DNA of 64,000 nt. Source: Streptomyces sp. NBC_01142 (GTDB taxonomy: Bacteria > Actinomycetota > Actinomycetes > Streptomycetales > Streptomycetaceae). The position numbers and the translations under genes are program-made. The DNA is taken from the NCBI RefSeq assembly GCF_026341125.1, contig NZ_JAPEOR010000002.1, forward strand, positions 2,492,501 through 2,556,500, written 5' to 3'. A model generated the notes under the pieces. The model saw only the letters and a program-made list of their open reading frames with translations. It was not told where the DNA came from and did no database searches. Shown piece by piece: positions 1-10,506 of the stretch; positions within the stretch are counted from its first letter, which is position 1; every line of letters starts with the position of its first letter.

Positions 1-60
1 GCACGCGTGCACGGAAGTCCTGCTGCTCGGCACGGCCCCAGACGGCTGTGGCTGCTGAGC

Positions 61-611
61 TCACCGCGCCCCTCCCGATGTCGAACGTATGCCAGGCGCA
101 GCACTGTAATCGACCGGGAAGGTCGACTCAGGAGCCTGAATCGGATCGCTACGGTATGTGGACAGACGGGCATCTGGCCGGTTTTGCCCACTGTCGGTGG
201 GTGTCGCCGTATCCCGCACGTCGGTGAGGCGGCGCACCAGGGGCTCCGGGTCCGGCTCGGCGGGGTCCGCGCCGAGCGGCTGGAACCGGTCGAAATCGGC
301 GAAGGCCTCAGCGACCGGCCTGCGTCCGGATGCACCGCGGCGCGCCCCGCATCGGCCGGTGAGCGGGTCTGGGCGACCAGCAGCCTCATCGAGCCCCAGA
401 GCCAATGCCCGGTGCCGCGCCGCCACCGAGCCTGCGCGGCAGGCCTCGACCCCGTACCGCAGCGCCCGCGGCAACGCCGTACCCGGCTGCGCGCACAGCA
501 GGTGGTACGTCTCCTCCAGTCTCAGCCCGAGTCCAGTCTCAGCCCGAGTCCAGTCTCAGCTCGAGCCGGGCGGCCTGCCCCCACCGCCGTACGGTCCAGC
601 CTTCGCCCATG
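61..611 (-). pseudogene. Broken hypothetical gene downstream of fbiC
   Basis: An ATG at 611 begins 11 bp after the fbiC stop, on the same strand, and reads MGEGWTVRRWGQAARLELRL. The frame then hits a TGA because two extra 17-bp units (517-550) are inserted. If both units are removed, the frame continues as EETYHLLCAQPGTALPRALR and so on to a stop at 61, giving roughly 170 residues. I do not recognise the family. The position suggests co-transcription with fbiC. A third extra copy (51 bp) would restore the frame, so the locus could switch by slippage. The distal half (after about residue 70) has no recognisable features and may not all be real coding sequence. Confidence 0.45.
517..560. repeat. 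17-bp tandem repeat, 2 full copies plus a partial one
   Basis: The unit CAGTCTCAGCCCGAGTC is present at 517-533 and 534-550, and a partial diverged copy follows to 560. It interrupts the reading frame of the minus-strand gene at 61-611. The unit length is not a multiple of three, so each gain or loss changes the frame. Confidence 0.85.
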
Positions 612-621
612 GGGCCACCTG

Positions 622-3213
622 CTAGTCGGAGATCACCGGCAGCAGCTCCGGCAGATGCCCGTCCGACGCGGTGGCCGCCTGCTGCCGCTCCTGCGGCACC
701 TCTCCGTACAGCGTCGTACGCGGCTTCGCCGGACGGCCGGCCTCCTCCGCGATGGCGATCAGATCCTGGACCGAGCGGTACGAGCCGTAACTGGAGCCCG
801 CCATCCGGGAGATGGTCTCCTCCATGAGGGTGCCGCCCAGGTCGTTCGCCCCGGAGCGGAGCATCTCGGCCGCGCCCTCCTGGCCCAGCTTGACCCAGCT
901 GGTCTGGATGTTGGTGATGTGCGGGTGGAGGAGGAGGCGTGCCATCGCGGTGACGGCACGGTTGTCGCGGGTCGTCGGACCGGGCCGGGCGATGCCCGCG
1001 AGATACACGGGTGCGTTGGTGTGGATGAACGGCAGCGTCACGAACTCCGTGAAACCACCGGTCTCCTGCTGGATCCGGGCCAGGGTGCGGAAGTGGCCGA
1101 GCCAGTGCCGCGGCTGGTCCACATGTCCGTACATCATGGTCGAGCTCGACCGGATGCCCAGCTCGTGCGCGGTCTTGACGACCTCGATCCAGTTGGCCGT
1201 CGGCAGCTTGCCCTTGGTGAGGATCCAGCGGACCTCGTCGTCGAGGATCTCGGCGGCCGTGCCCGGGATGGAGTCGAGCCCCGCCTCCTTCGCCGCCGTC
1301 AGCCACTCGCGGATCGACATCCCCGTCCGCGTGGCGCCGTTGACGACCTCCATCGGGGAGAAGGCGTGCACATGCATGCCCGGCACGCGCTCCTTCACGG
1401 CGCGCGCGATGTCGAAGTACGCCGTGCCCGGCAGGTCGGGGTGGATGCCGCCCTGCATGCACACCTCGACCGCGCCCACCTCCCACGCCTGCTCGGCCCG
1501 GTCGGCGACCTGGGAGAGCGAGAGCGTGTACGCGTCCGCGTCCGTACGACGCTGGGCGAAGGCGCAGAAACGGCAGCCAGTGTAGCAGACGTTGGTGAAG
1601 TTGATGTTGCGCGTGACGATGTACGTGACGTCGTCGCCGACCACGTCGCGGCGCAGCTCGTCCGCGATGCGGGTGAGCGCGTCCAGCGCGGGCCCGTCCG
1701 CGTGCAGCAGCGCGAGCGCCTCGTCGTCGGTGAGCTTCGTCGGGTCGTCGGCGGCCCGGCTCAGGGCCTGTCGTACGTCGCCGTCGATACGGGACGGCAC
1801 CATGCCGGGCACCGCGGCCTCGCGCAGTGCCTCCCAGTCCCCGTACACCTCGTCGAAGTCGTCGCGCCGGTCGGAGGTACGACCGCTGGTGTCGATGGTG
1901 CGGTGCAGATCGGTACGGCCGGAGGCGGTGAACCCTTCGTCGGGCTCCTGCCAGGGCAGGCCCACGGGCTTGACGTCCTCGCGGGCCAGCCCGGTCTCCT
2001 CGTCGACCAGCGCCCGTACGTGCGGGAGCAGCCGGGGGTCCAGCCAGGGCTCGCCGCGCCGGACGAACTCCGGGTAGACGCAGAGGCGTTCTTCGAGCCG
2101 GAAGCCGGCCGCCGCCGACTGCTCGGCCAGCTCGTCGATCTGCGGCCAGGGGCGCTCGGGGTTCACATGGTCGGGCGTCAGCGGCGACACCCCGCCCCAG
2201 TCGTCGATGCCCGCGCCGATGAGCCGGGCGTACTCGCCCGCCACCAGGTTCGGCGGCGCCTGCAGACAGGCGGAGGGGCCCATGATGTGCCGGGCGACGG
2301 CGACGGTGGCGACCAGGTCGTCCAGCTCCGCGTCCGGCATCCCGCGCATCGCCGTGTCCGGCTTGGCGCGGAAGTTCTGGATGATGAGCTCCTGGATGCC
2401 GTGGTAGGCGCGGGAGATGCGGCGCAGCGCGAACAGCGAGTCCGCGCGCTCCTCGTGGTTCTCGCCGATGCCGATCAGCAGCCCGCTGGTGAAGGGGACG
2501 GAGCTGCGCCCGGCATCCTCCAGAACACGCAGCCGGACGGCGGGCTCCTTGTCCGGGGAGCCGTAGTGCGGCCCGCCGGGCTCGCTCCACAGGCGCTCGG
2601 CCGTGGTCTCCAGCATCATGCCCATCGACGGCGCGACCGGCTTGAGCCGCTGGAAGTCCGTCCAGGACAGCACGCCCGGGTTGAGGTGCGGCAGCAGCCC
2701 GGTCTCCTCCAGGATGCGGATCGACATCGCCCGTACGTACGCGATGGTGTCGTCGTACCCCTCGGCCTCCAGCCACTCGCGCGCCTCGGGCCAGCGGTCC
2801 TCGGGCTTGTCCCCGAGCGTGATCAGCGCTTCCTTGCAGCCCAGCTCGGCGCCGCGGCGGGCGATGTCCAGAACCTCGTCCGGCGACATGAACATCCCGT
2901 GACCGGCCCGGCGCAGCTTGCCGGGGACGGTGGCGAAGGTGCAGTAGTGGCACTTGTCACGGCACAGCCGGGTGAGCGGGATGAAGACGCTCTTCGAGTA
3001 CGTGATCACACCGGGCCGCCCGGCGGCCTCGAGCCCGGCGTCCCGCACCCGCGCGGCGGAGGCGGCCAGGTCCTTGAGATCGTCCCCGCGGGCCTGGAGC
3101 AGCACGGCGGCCTCGGCGGTGTCGAGGGCGACCCCGTCCCTGGCCCGCTTGAGGGCGCGGCGCATCGCGTTCTCGGTGGGGCGTTCGGGACGTCCGTGCT
3201 GGTGATCCGTCAT
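622..3213 (-). CDS. fbiC: Bifunctional FO synthase FbiC (CofG/CofH fusion)
   Basis: 863 residues, the usual FbiC length. It contains two radical-SAM modules. The first carries [10 protein letters not shown] (cysteines near 84, 88 and 91), the CofG-type cluster motif. The second carries [10 protein letters not shown] near residue 543, the CofH-type motif. The family makes 7,8-didemethyl-8-hydroxy-5-deazariboflavin (FO) from a ribityl-uracil precursor and tyrosine; FO is the chromophore of coenzyme F420, made in the cytoplasm. The start at 3213 (MTDHQHG) fits the family length; the open frame extends upstream but without family features. The window has several likely F420 users (LLM oxidoreductases and a Ddn-like protein). 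Confidence 0.97.
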   Translation of the reverse strand: MTDHQHGRPERPTENAMRRALKRARDGVALDTAEAAVLLQARGDDLKDLAASAARVRDAGLEAAGRPGVITYSKSVFIPLTRLCRDKCHYCTFATVPGKLRRAGHGMFMSPDEVLDIARRGAELGCKEALITLGDKPEDRWPEAREWLEAEGYDDTIAYVRAMSIRILEETGLLPHLNPGVLSWTDFQRLKPVAPSMGMMLETTAERLWSEPGGPHYGSPDKEPAVRLRVLEDAGRSSVPFTSGLLIGIGENHEERADSLFALRRISRAYHGIQELIIQNFRAKPDTAMRGMPDAELDDLVATVAVARHIMGPSACLQAPPNLVAGEYARLIGAGIDDWGGVSPLTPDHVNPERPWPQIDELAEQSAAAGFRLEERLCVYPEFVRRGEPWLDPRLLPHVRALVDEETGLAREDVKPVGLPWQEPDEGFTASGRTDLHRTIDTSGRTSDRRDDFDEVYGDWEALREAAVPGMVPSRIDGDVRQALSRAADDPTKLTDDEALALLHADGPALDALTRIADELRRDVVGDDVTYIVTRNINFTNVCYTGCRFCAFAQRRTDADAYTLSLSQVADRAEQAWEVGAVEVCMQGGIHPDLPGTAYFDIARAVKERVPGMHVHAFSPMEVVNGATRTGMSIREWLTAAKEAGLDSIPGTAAEILDDEVRWILTKGKLPTANWIEVVKTAHELGIRSSSTMMYGHVDQPRHWLGHFRTLARIQQETGGFTEFVTLPFIHTNAPVYLAGIARPGPTTRDNRAVTAMARLLLHPHITNIQTSWVKLGQEGAAEMLRSGANDLGGTLMEETISRMAGSSYGSYRSVQDLIAIAEEAGRPAKPRTTLYGEVPQERQQAATASDGHLPELLPVISD

Positions 3214-3429
3214 GGATCGAGCATACGAGCCGCCTGTGAGGTGCGGGCAACGAGCGGATTGAGCAGGAGTACTGATCCGCGCCCGCGCGTGGGTGCCTAC
3301 GCTGAGCCCGACATTCTGATCAAGCCTTCGGGGGACCACTGCGATCGCTCGTATCCCACGGACATGAAGTGCGGCGGAGAGCACGCACGTGGATGTGTAC
3401 GTGGGTGTGCACGAGGAGGGGAAGTCACC

Positions 3430-3942
3430 GTGACCGAGGCGATTCCGTTCCTGGTCTCCCTCATCACGACGGGACGGCTGCACGGAGTGGGGCCCGGCTC
3501 CACTCTCGACGAGGTCGACCGGGCCATCGACTGCAGCTTCTTCGACGACATCGGCGACGGCCGGAGCCACCTCCGCCGGGACTACGGCTTCTTCGAGTTC
3601 GCCTTCAACGCGGACCCGGAGCATGAGTGGGTGATGTCGGGTGTGACGGTTGAACTGCATCGGCTGGCCGGGGGACGTGAGCGGGCGGAGGAATGGCGGG
3701 CGGGGATGCGTGTCGACTTCCCGCGGTACCTCGCCTGGACCGACCTGCGCGAGGCGTTGTCCCGGGTCGCGGGAGTGGACTGCCTCAAGGAGGTGGACCA
3801 GGGAGGCTTCCTGGAACACCGCTACCGGGCGCCGGGCGCGAGTGTGGCCGTGATCGTGAACGACGACCACGAGGAGCGCGGCCCGCAACTGGGGCACGGG
3901 GATGTGTGGAGCGTGAGCCTGTGGGCGGCGAAACCGGCATGA
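3430..3942 (+). CDS. Hypothetical protein, possible immunity-type protein
   Basis: 170 residues from a GTG preceded by GAGGAGGGG about 8 bp upstream. The protein is acidic with no signal peptide or membrane segment. The N-terminal stretch [20 protein letters not shown] and a C-terminal part rich in W, D and E resemble small proteins found beside polymorphic toxins in Streptomyces, but I cannot name a family. The stop overlaps the ATG of a 51-aa frame (ATGA). It lies just upstream of the toxin island, which is the only functional hint. Confidence 0.7.
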   Translation: MTEAIPFLVSLITTGRLHGVGPGSTLDEVDRAIDCSFFDDIGDGRSHLRRDYGFFEFAFNADPEHEWVMSGVTVELHRLAGGRERAEEWRAGMRVDFPRYLAWTDLREALSRVAGVDCLKEVDQGGFLEHRYRAPGASVAVIVNDDHEERGPQLGHGDVWSVSLWAAKPA

Positions 3943-4094
3943 CCGAGGCACGCGCGGAACGGCCATGGCACGAGGTCGGCCTCGACCGGCGCCCGGCCTG
4001 GCGGCGCGTTTCGCCGTGCGCAGTCGAGCCCGCTCTGCTGCGCTACGACCCGTCCCCCATCGAGAACGCTCGCGCCGCGGCCGGGCAGGACTGA
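3939..4094 (+). CDS. Small 51-aa protein with a duplicated C-terminal tail
   Basis: The ATG overlaps the previous stop (ATGA), suggesting translational coupling. The last 25 residues ([20 protein letters not shown] then AGQD) are encoded by a 76-bp block that recurs almost unchanged at 11727-11802, with the same reading frame and stop. The N-terminal half has no recognisable domain. It may be a remnant of a longer protein rather than a working gene. Confidence 0.4.
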   Translation: MTEARAERPWHEVGLDRRPAWRRVSPCAVEPALLRYDPSPIENARAAAGQD

Positions 4095-4098
4095 GCAA
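4023..4098. repeat. 76-bp direct repeat, copy 1 (copy 2 at 11727-11802)
   Basis: Aligned by eye, the two copies differ at about two of 76 positions and both encode the tail [16 protein letters not shown] followed by TGA. They flank the toxin-immunity stretch, 7.7 kb apart, so they could be substrates for recombination. Confidence 0.85.
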
Positions 4099-4200
4099 AT
4101 CCGGCCGTGTGCGACAGCACCGGAACTGTCTCCTTTTACATGCCCTCTTGACCCTTTCCTTCGTTGCATTAGAGAAGGCACGCGTGAAAGCATTCGATGC

Positions 4201-4719
4201 GTGGTGGACAACGGGGATGACATATCGAGGCCTGACAGGCCGTCGAGACTGGCCGAGTTGGCCGATTGGCCCGCGCCGGCGGAAGCAGCCGCACCGCAAG
4301 CGGCGCTCGAACCGCCGGAAGTGTCCGCACCGGAGCCCAGCCCGACACCTGAAGATGAACTTGCTGCCGCAAGACGACAGTTTGCGGTGCTGCTGGGGGA
4401 ATTCCGGCGTGCGGCGGTGCTGGTGCCGATCGACGAGTACGGAAGCCTGTGGTCCGCGGATCAGGGCGGTGTGCGGTGGATCTGTGCGTTCTCGGACGAG
4501 GAAGCACTGGCCCGTTTCGCGCGGGCGCAGGGGGATGCCGAGCGGGAGTGGATGTATCACACGCTGCTGGGCGCACGGCTGTTGGACGTCATGGTGCCGA
4601 AGCTGGGAGTGCCGGCCGGGGTGGCGCTGGATGCGGGCAGCGAGGACGGCATGTTGTTTCCGCCGGTGGCCGGAATTGTGCCGGATGCGGTGGCAGTGGA
4701 TCTCGGCGGAGTGGGATGA
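4201..4719 (+). CDS. SseB-like family protein
   Basis: 172 residues. The first 50 are Pro/Ala/Glu-rich. The rest (from [20 protein letters not shown]) looks like the SseB N-terminal fold: [20 protein letters not shown] and [16 protein letters not shown] are the typical strand-helix pattern. Proteins of this type often sit with WXG100-like and large secreted toxins in actinobacteria. The GTG at 4201 has only a weak, distant GAAGG upstream; the GTG at 4204 is an alternative. The stop overlaps the next ATG (ATGA), so it belongs to the toxin operon. Confidence 0.75.
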   Translation: MVDNGDDISRPDRPSRLAELADWPAPAEAAAPQAALEPPEVSAPEPSPTPEDELAAARRQFAVLLGEFRRAAVLVPIDEYGSLWSADQGGVRWICAFSDEEALARFARAQGDAEREWMYHTLLGARLLDVMVPKLGVPAGVALDAGSEDGMLFPPVAGIVPDAVAVDLGGVG

Positions 4720-5360
4720 GCGGGGAGCAGCCGGACCTGGCGGCGCCGCCGGGCGCGCTGGAGCTGATCGCGAACGGCATCAACTTGGCCCATGCCGAGC
4801 TGAAGGAGCTCGGCATGATCGGCGAGGCCACCACGGGACGTGGTTTCACGGACCTGGCCCTGTCGGGCCTGGAGTTGGGGCATGGCGGGCTGACTGCGGA
4901 GTTCACAACGTTCTGTGAGCGCTGGGAGTGGGGCGTGCGCGCGCTGATGCAGAGGGGAAACGGGTTCGCGAGCGCGGTGGGACTCTCGGCCGGGGCGATC
5001 TCTGAGCAGGAGCGGTACATCAAGGACACGCTCAAGATCGGTGTGAACTCTTTGAACGGGAATCCGCACCTGGACGAGGACGAGGTCAAGAAGATGCGCT
5101 GGGACGAGATCAAGTCCCAGATGCCGTACGACAACGCGGACTACAGCGAGGAGTCGATGTCGAAGGCGAACGCGGAGGCCAAGCAGACCTGGCAGAACAC
5201 CACGTATGACGTCGAGGACGCGCTGCTGGACTCGTGGGAGAAGAGCGGCTTCATCGACCCGAAGCTGCGGGAGGCGACGGACGAGCAGCTGCGCGAGTTG
5301 CTCGACCCCTCCGAAGCGACGGTCGAGCAGGCTGAGCAGAAGCGGTGGGGTGACCGCTGA
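4716..5360 (+). CDS. WXG-like partner protein of the RHS toxin
   Basis: 214 residues, coupled at both ends (ATGA with the SseB-like gene; TGATG with the RHS gene). It is predicted mostly helical, beginning [20 protein letters not shown], without signal peptide or zinc motif. This resembles the ESX-type helper proteins encoded directly before large WXG-domain toxins. The C-terminal half ([20 protein letters not shown]) is highly charged. It probably assists export or folding of the next protein; no specific family is recognised. Confidence 0.65.
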   Translation: MSGEQPDLAAPPGALELIANGINLAHAELKELGMIGEATTGRGFTDLALSGLELGHGGLTAEFTTFCERWEWGVRALMQRGNGFASAVGLSAGAISEQERYIKDTLKIGVNSLNGNPHLDEDEVKKMRWDEIKSQMPYDNADYSEESMSKANAEAKQTWQNTTYDVEDALLDSWEKSGFIDPKLREATDEQLRELLDPSEATVEQAEQKRWGDR

Positions 5361-8300
5361 TGCCTGACTACGGAGACATGTTCGGCAAGGTGGTCGGGGC
5401 CGGCTACGACAAGGTCCGCGATGGTGTCGACTGGGGCAAGGAGAAGGCGGGCGAGGGCGTCGACTTCGTCACCGACAAGACTGGCGGTCTGCTGGACCGT
5501 GTCGGTGCGAAGGACTGGGCGGACACCGTCGAGGACTGGGGTGATCGGAAGGCTTCGTCCCTGGGCGCGGACGTGGGTGAACAGCAGCTCGGCCAGAGTG
5601 GTGAGGCCAATGAGCTGATCCACGGCAATGCCGGAAAGATCAACGCGGGCGTGAAGAACCTCCGGGATTTCAGGGACGCGTTCAATCTGGTCGGCCAGGG
5701 CATGAAGAAGCTGGACTCCAGTCACTGGAAAGGCGAGGCGGCCGAGGCGTTCCGCGACAAGTTCAGCACGTTGCCGACCGACTGGCTGCGTGCGGCGGAC
5801 GCCTTCGGCGACGCGGCCAAGGCACTGGAGAGATACGCCGACACGGTGACGTGGGCACAGGGGGAAGCCACGAAGGCAATTGCCCTCTACAAGAAGGGCA
5901 CCGAGAGCTCCGAGGCGTACAGCGCCGAGGTCGACGCCTACAACGACGCGCGCACAGGCTCAGACCCGCTCCCCAAGCCTGCCTCTACCGACCCCGGCAA
6001 GGCCCAACTGGATCGTGCCCACGAGATCCTGAACGATGCCCGCCGTCAGCGCAACGAGGCCGGAGAGACGGCAAAGAACGCGGTCACCGCTGCCCTGGCT
6101 CATGCCCCGAAGGAGCCCACCGGGCTGGATCGGGCAAAGTTCGACCTGGCCGACTACGGCGTCGGCCAGAGCGTCGAGATGATGCATGTCGGAAGTGGCT
6201 TCGTGAAGGCCGCAGCCGGGACCGTGAACTTCGTCCGGTCGATCCATCCGCTCGACCTGTACAACATCACCCACCCGGCCGAGTACTGGAAGGGCGTGAA
6301 CACGACCCTCGCCGGGCTGGCATCCAGCGTCGCCAACCCGGACCGCACCCTCAAGAACGCATGGGAGGCTTTCCAGAAGGACCCGAGCGAGTTCTGGGGC
6401 CGCGCGATCTTCGAGGCCGCCACCACCAAGGGCGCGGGCGGCCTCAAGGCAGCCGCACGTGCGAAGGACCTGGCCGACAACCCGAAGGGCAAGGGCCGCG
6501 ACGGCCACGACAAGGATCCCGACGGCAAGGGTCAGCATTGCACCGAGAAGACGTGCAAGAAGGACCCGGTCGACATCGCGACCGGCCACATGATCCTGCC
6601 GCAGACGGACCTCGCGCTTCCCGGCTCGCTGCCGTTGGTCGTCGAGCGCACTTTCGAGTCGTCGTACCGCGCGGGCGGCTGGTTCGGTCCGTCCTGGGCG
6701 AGCACCGTCGACCAGCGCCTGGAGATCGACTCCGAGGGGGTGGTGTTCGTCTGCGACGAGGGAAGCCTGCTGGCGTACCCGCACCCGGCGCCCGGGGTCC
6801 CCGTCATGCCCACGCACGGCCGCCGCTGGCCTCTGGACCGCGACGCCGACGGCGACTACACCGTCACCGACCCCGCCTCCGGCCGGGTGTGGCACTTCGA
6901 GACGCGCCACGACGATGTGGCCCTGCTCGCGCAGATCGACGACCGCAACAGCCGCTGGATCACCTTCGAGTACGACGAAACCGATGCTCCGACTTCGATC
7001 GTCCATCACGGTGGCTACCACCTGAAGCTGACGACGAGTGAGGGCCGGGTCACTGCCCTCCACCTCGCCGGCGCAGCCCAGGACGGCACCGACCAGGAGA
7101 TCCTGCGGTACGGCTACACCGACGGCCACCTCACCGAGGTCACCAGATCTTCAGACCGCCCCCTGCGCTTCGGCTACGACGAGCACGGCCGTATCACCTC
7201 CTGGACCGACACCAACGGCAGCCACTTCGACTACGTCTACGACGACCGCGACCGCTGCATCGTTCAGTCGGGTACCAACGGCCACCTCGAATCCACCTTC
7301 ACCTGGGATGGCAGGGACCCGGCGAGCGGCCTGCTCAGCACGTCCATGACGGATGGCCTCGGCCACACCCACCGCTACCTCATCAATGACCGCGTCCAAG
7401 TCGTCGGCGAGATCGACCCCCTCGGCAACGTGACACGGCTCGAGCGCGACCGCTACAACCGGCTGCTGTCGGTGACCGATCCACTGGGGCACGTCAGCCG
7501 TTCCACGTACGACGAGTCGGGCCGTGTGACGACAGCGGTACGCCCGGACGGGCGGGAGTTGTCCGCGGAGTACAACGAGCTTGGCCTGCCGGTACGCGTT
7601 AAGGGCGCGGACGGGACGGTCACGCGCCAGACGTACGACGAGCGCGGCAACCGCACGTCGGTCACGGATGCTTCGGGTGCGACGACGCGGTTCTCGTACG
7701 ACGGGGCCGGGAACCTCACCTCGGTGACGGACGCGCTCGGCCACAGCTCATTCGTGCGTTGCGACGGGGCAGGACTCCCTCTCGAGACGACCGACCCGCT
7801 GGGTGCGACGACCCGCTACGAACGCAATGCGTTCGGCCGCCCGGTCACCATCACGGATGCGCTTGGAGCGATCACCCGCTTCGAGTGGACCGTGGAGGGC
7901 ATGGTTTCCCGACGTATCGACGCGGACGACAGCGACCAGTCCTCGGTCTACGACGGCGAAGGCAACTGCCTGTCCCACACTGATGCGGTGGGAGGAGTCT
8001 CCACCTTCGAGTACGCGGACTTCGACCTGCTCGTGGCCCGTACCGGTCCGGACGGTGCGCGGTACGAGTTCAGCCACGACACGAATCTTCAGCTGACCAG
8101 GGTCACCAACCCGCAGGGGCTTACCTGGGACTACAAGTACGACTCAGCCGGCAGACTCGTATCTGAGACGGACTTCGACGACCGGACCCTCACGTACACC
8201 TATGACGCAGCGAGCCGCCTGAACTCGCGGACGAACGGGCTCGGCCAGGTGGTCCGGCTCAAGCACAACGAGCTCGGCCAGGTGGTCAGCAACGAGGCGG

Positions 8301-10003
8301 ACTACGCGGTCACCACATTCGAGTACGACATCTTCGACGAGCTCGCCGTGGCAAAAGGTCCTGACTCGACGCTGGTCCGACTCCGTGACCGGTTCGGACG
8401 GCTCAAATCTGAGACCGTGAACGGGCGCACGATGACATTCGGCCATGACGCCCTCGGTCGCCGAACAGCCAGGACGACCCCGAGCGGTGTCGTCAGTTCA
8501 TGGACGTATGACGCAGCCGGCCGTCGCATCGAACTCATGACGTCCGACCGCACGATCACATTCGAGCACGACGCCATTGGCCGCGAACTCGTCCGGCACA
8601 TCGGAGAAAACATCACCCTTACGCACGAACTGGACCCCTTGGGTCGTCTCGTCGACCTTCAGGTCACCTCCCATGGCCGCAGTCTCCAGCACCGTGCTTA
8701 CACCTACCGCGCAGACGGCAACCTCGTCGGCATCGACGACCAGCTCTCCGGCACCCGAAGTTTCGTCCTCAACGCGACCGGCCGGGTCACCACCGTCCAT
8801 GCAGCGGGGTGGACCGAGCGATACGCCTACGACGTGGCGGGCAACCAAACAGAGGCGGCATGGCCTGCCTCGCACCCGGGCCACGAGGCCACAGGTGCGC
8901 GTGCCTACACGGGCACCCACATCAGCCGTGCCGGAAACGTCCGCTACGAGCACGACGCGCAGGGCAGGGTCGTGCTCCGTCGGAAGCCTCGGCTGTCCCG
9001 CAAGCCGGACACCTGGCGATACGAATGGGATGCACAGGACCGTCTCATATCCGTCATAACTCCGGACGGTACAGACTGGCTCTATCTGTACGACCCGCTC
9101 GGTCGGCGTATCTCCAAGCAACGCCATGCTGTCGACGGCCAAACCATCGTGGAGGAAGTCACCTTCACGTGGGACAACACAACGCTCTGCGAGCAGACCA
9201 CTCAGAGCGAGGCCCTGCCCGACCTTGTAGCCCTCACGTGGGACCACGATGGCCTACACCCTATCGCCCAAACGGAACGAATCCTCACTGCTTCACAGGA
9301 CGAGATCGATGCACGCTTCTTCACCATCGTCACGGACCTGGTCGGAACTCCCAACGAACTCATCGATGCGTCCGGCAACCTCGCCTGGCACACACGCAGC
9401 ACCCTGTGGGGTGCGACAACATGGGCAACTACCAGCACGGCGTATACGCCACTCCGATTCCCTGGCCAATACTTCGACCCCGAAACCGGCCTCCATTACA
9501 ACTTTCACCGCCACTATGACCCCGAGACTGCTCGCTATCTGTCAGCAGACCCCCTCGGACTCGCTCCGGCTCCGAACCCAACCGCGTACGTCCATAATCC
9601 GCACACGTGGACTGACCCAGATGGGCTCGCCCCGTGCAATCAATTCCTCGAAACTCGAGGTGAAGCATTCAATGCGGCGCGGGAACGAGCGGGCGTGCCA
9701 AATAGTCAGCAGCCCGTCAAACAGTGGGAAGTCGGTGACGATCCGACGCAACGTCACCGGACGAGCAACTATGTATACGACCCGAATCCAGGGGCTCACG
9801 GGCGTTACTACCAGTATGAAACGCCACAGGGCACGCGCGTAATTGCCGAGCACACTCGTGACCCGAACGCTCCGTATCCACACTTCCATGCGGGGCAGCC
9901 CAAGACGGGTGGCTTCAACGTGGACATGATGGGGGAGAGGTACCAACAGGTCGGCGACAAACACCACATCTACTACACAGGAACTAGTACGTCGACATCA
10001 TAG
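5360..10003 (+). CDS. RHS-repeat polymorphic toxin with C-terminal HNH/EndoVII-like nuclease
   Basis: 1547 residues. Residues 1-240 are helical with a WXG100-like segment (LDSSHWKGEAAEAFRDKF). Near 392 a DUF6531-like region starts (KDPVDIATGHMILPQTDLAL). Residues about 500-1340 are YD/RHS repeats of the type YDERGNRTSVTDASGATTRF. The RHS-associated core ends near 1420 with GQYFDPETGLHYNFHRHYDP and DPDGLAP. The last 124 residues are the variable toxin: it begins EAFNAARERAGVPNSQQPVK and carries EHTR, HFH and KHHIYY. This pattern suggests the HNH/EndoVII [EHHH] nuclease toxins, but the assignment is by motif only. Secretion is probably ESX-type; there is no Sec signal. The last third shows lower GC and different codon use, as expected for a recently exchanged tip. 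Confidence 0.9.
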   Translation: MPDYGDMFGKVVGAGYDKVRDGVDWGKEKAGEGVDFVTDKTGGLLDRVGAKDWADTVEDWGDRKASSLGADVGEQQLGQSGEANELIHGNAGKINAGVKNLRDFRDAFNLVGQGMKKLDSSHWKGEAAEAFRDKFSTLPTDWLRAADAFGDAAKALERYADTVTWAQGEATKAIALYKKGTESSEAYSAEVDAYNDARTGSDPLPKPASTDPGKAQLDRAHEILNDARRQRNEAGETAKNAVTAALAHAPKEPTGLDRAKFDLADYGVGQSVEMMHVGSGFVKAAAGTVNFVRSIHPLDLYNITHPAEYWKGVNTTLAGLASSVANPDRTLKNAWEAFQKDPSEFWGRAIFEAATTKGAGGLKAAARAKDLADNPKGKGRDGHDKDPDGKGQHCTEKTCKKDPVDIATGHMILPQTDLALPGSLPLVVERTFESSYRAGGWFGPSWASTVDQRLEIDSEGVVFVCDEGSLLAYPHPAPGVPVMPTHGRRWPLDRDADGDYTVTDPASGRVWHFETRHDDVALLAQIDDRNSRWITFEYDETDAPTSIVHHGGYHLKLTTSEGRVTALHLAGAAQDGTDQEILRYGYTDGHLTEVTRSSDRPLRFGYDEHGRITSWTDTNGSHFDYVYDDRDRCIVQSGTNGHLESTFTWDGRDPASGLLSTSMTDGLGHTHRYLINDRVQVVGEIDPLGNVTRLERDRYNRLLSVTDPLGHVSRSTYDESGRVTTAVRPDGRELSAEYNELGLPVRVKGADGTVTRQTYDERGNRTSVTDASGATTRFSYDGAGNLTSVTDALGHSSFVRCDGAGLPLETTDPLGATTRYERNAFGRPVTITDALGAITRFEWTVEGMVSRRIDADDSDQSSVYDGEGNCLSHTDAVGGVSTFEYADFDLLVARTGPDGARYEFSHDTNLQLTRVTNPQGLTWDYKYDSAGRLVSETDFDDRTLTYTYDAASRLNSRTNGLGQVVRLKHNELGQVVSNEADYAVTTFEYDIFDELAVAKGPDSTLVRLRDRFGRLKSETVNGRTMTFGHDALGRRTARTTPSGVVSSWTYDAAGRRIELMTSDRTITFEHDAIGRELVRHIGENITLTHELDPLGRLVDLQVTSHGRSLQHRAYTYRADGNLVGIDDQLSGTRSFVLNATGRVTTVHAAGWTERYAYDVAGNQTEAAWPASHPGHEATGARAYTGTHISRAGNVRYEHDAQGRVVLRRKPRLSRKPDTWRYEWDAQDRLISVITPDGTDWLYLYDPLGRRISKQRHAVDGQTIVEEVTFTWDNTTLCEQTTQSEALPDLVALTWDHDGLHPIAQTERILTASQDEIDARFFTIVTDLVGTPNELIDASGNLAWHTRSTLWGATTWATTSTAYTPLRFPGQYFDPETGLHYNFHRHYDPETARYLSADPLGLAPAPNPTAYVHNPHTWTDPDGLAPCNQFLETRGEAFNAARERAGVPNSQQPVKQWEVGDDPTQRHRTSNYVYDPNPGAHGRYYQYETPQGTRVIAEHTRDPNAPYPHFHAGQPKTGGFNVDMMGERYQQVGDKHHIYYTGTSTSTS

Positions 10004-10035
10004 CGACGAAGCCCGCGAGCGATAAGGCTGCGATC

Positions 10036-10497
10036 ATGAGCGAAGAGCTAAGACGAAGAATCTTGCTTGCGAAGGAAAAAAGGGAGAAGGAAAGAATCGA
10101 ACAGCGTCTGCCGGACGCGATCTTTCAGCGGTTCGTTGATGGCAGCGAGATCCCCGGGTGGGCGGGCGAGGAGCTTGCGCGATTCTGCCGCACCGAAACC
10201 CGCCCCGACTACTCCACGGCCGCAACTTCACCACAAGATTTGGGTGGGTGGATTGAAACCCTGGCGAGGGATCATCAGTTTCCCAGCACCCTTCTCGCGC
10301 GCACCGGGTTGGAGAACTTCCCTTGGCTCGAGTGTCAATGCACATCCGCAGGGTGGGCCGAGGCACTGCGGGACGTGCTCGGACACGACTTGACTCTCCT
10401 GTCCGAAGACAAGCGACGACTGCTCGTTGTCTTCGAGGAGGAGTACGAGAACATCGCCTTCGTGACATCGAGAGAGAGTCCGTCGTCGGCAGAGTAA
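10036..10497 (+). CDS. Probable immunity protein of the RHS toxin
   Basis: 153 residues, 32 bp after the toxin stop. It begins with a charged helix (MSEELRRRILLAKEKREKER); the rest is a compact acidic fold with no signal peptide. First position after the toxin is the usual place of the cognate immunity gene, so this is the best candidate to bind and block the nuclease tip. I know no family for it. Lower GC at the start (aagaatcttgcttgcgaag) matches the toxin tip and supports joint transfer. Confidence 0.7.
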   Translation: MSEELRRRILLAKEKREKERIEQRLPDAIFQRFVDGSEIPGWAGEELARFCRTETRPDYSTAATSPQDLGGWIETLARDHQFPSTLLARTGLENFPWLECQCTSAGWAEALRDVLGHDLTLLSEDKRRLLVVFEEEYENIAFVTSRESPSSAE

Positions 10498-10506
10498 GGA
10501 ACTCTC

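Noticed and set aside
7..3429. Long plus-strand frame over fbiC
   Set aside because: It is the GC-rich antisense shadow of fbiC; only its last part from 3430 has a ribosome site and normal composition.
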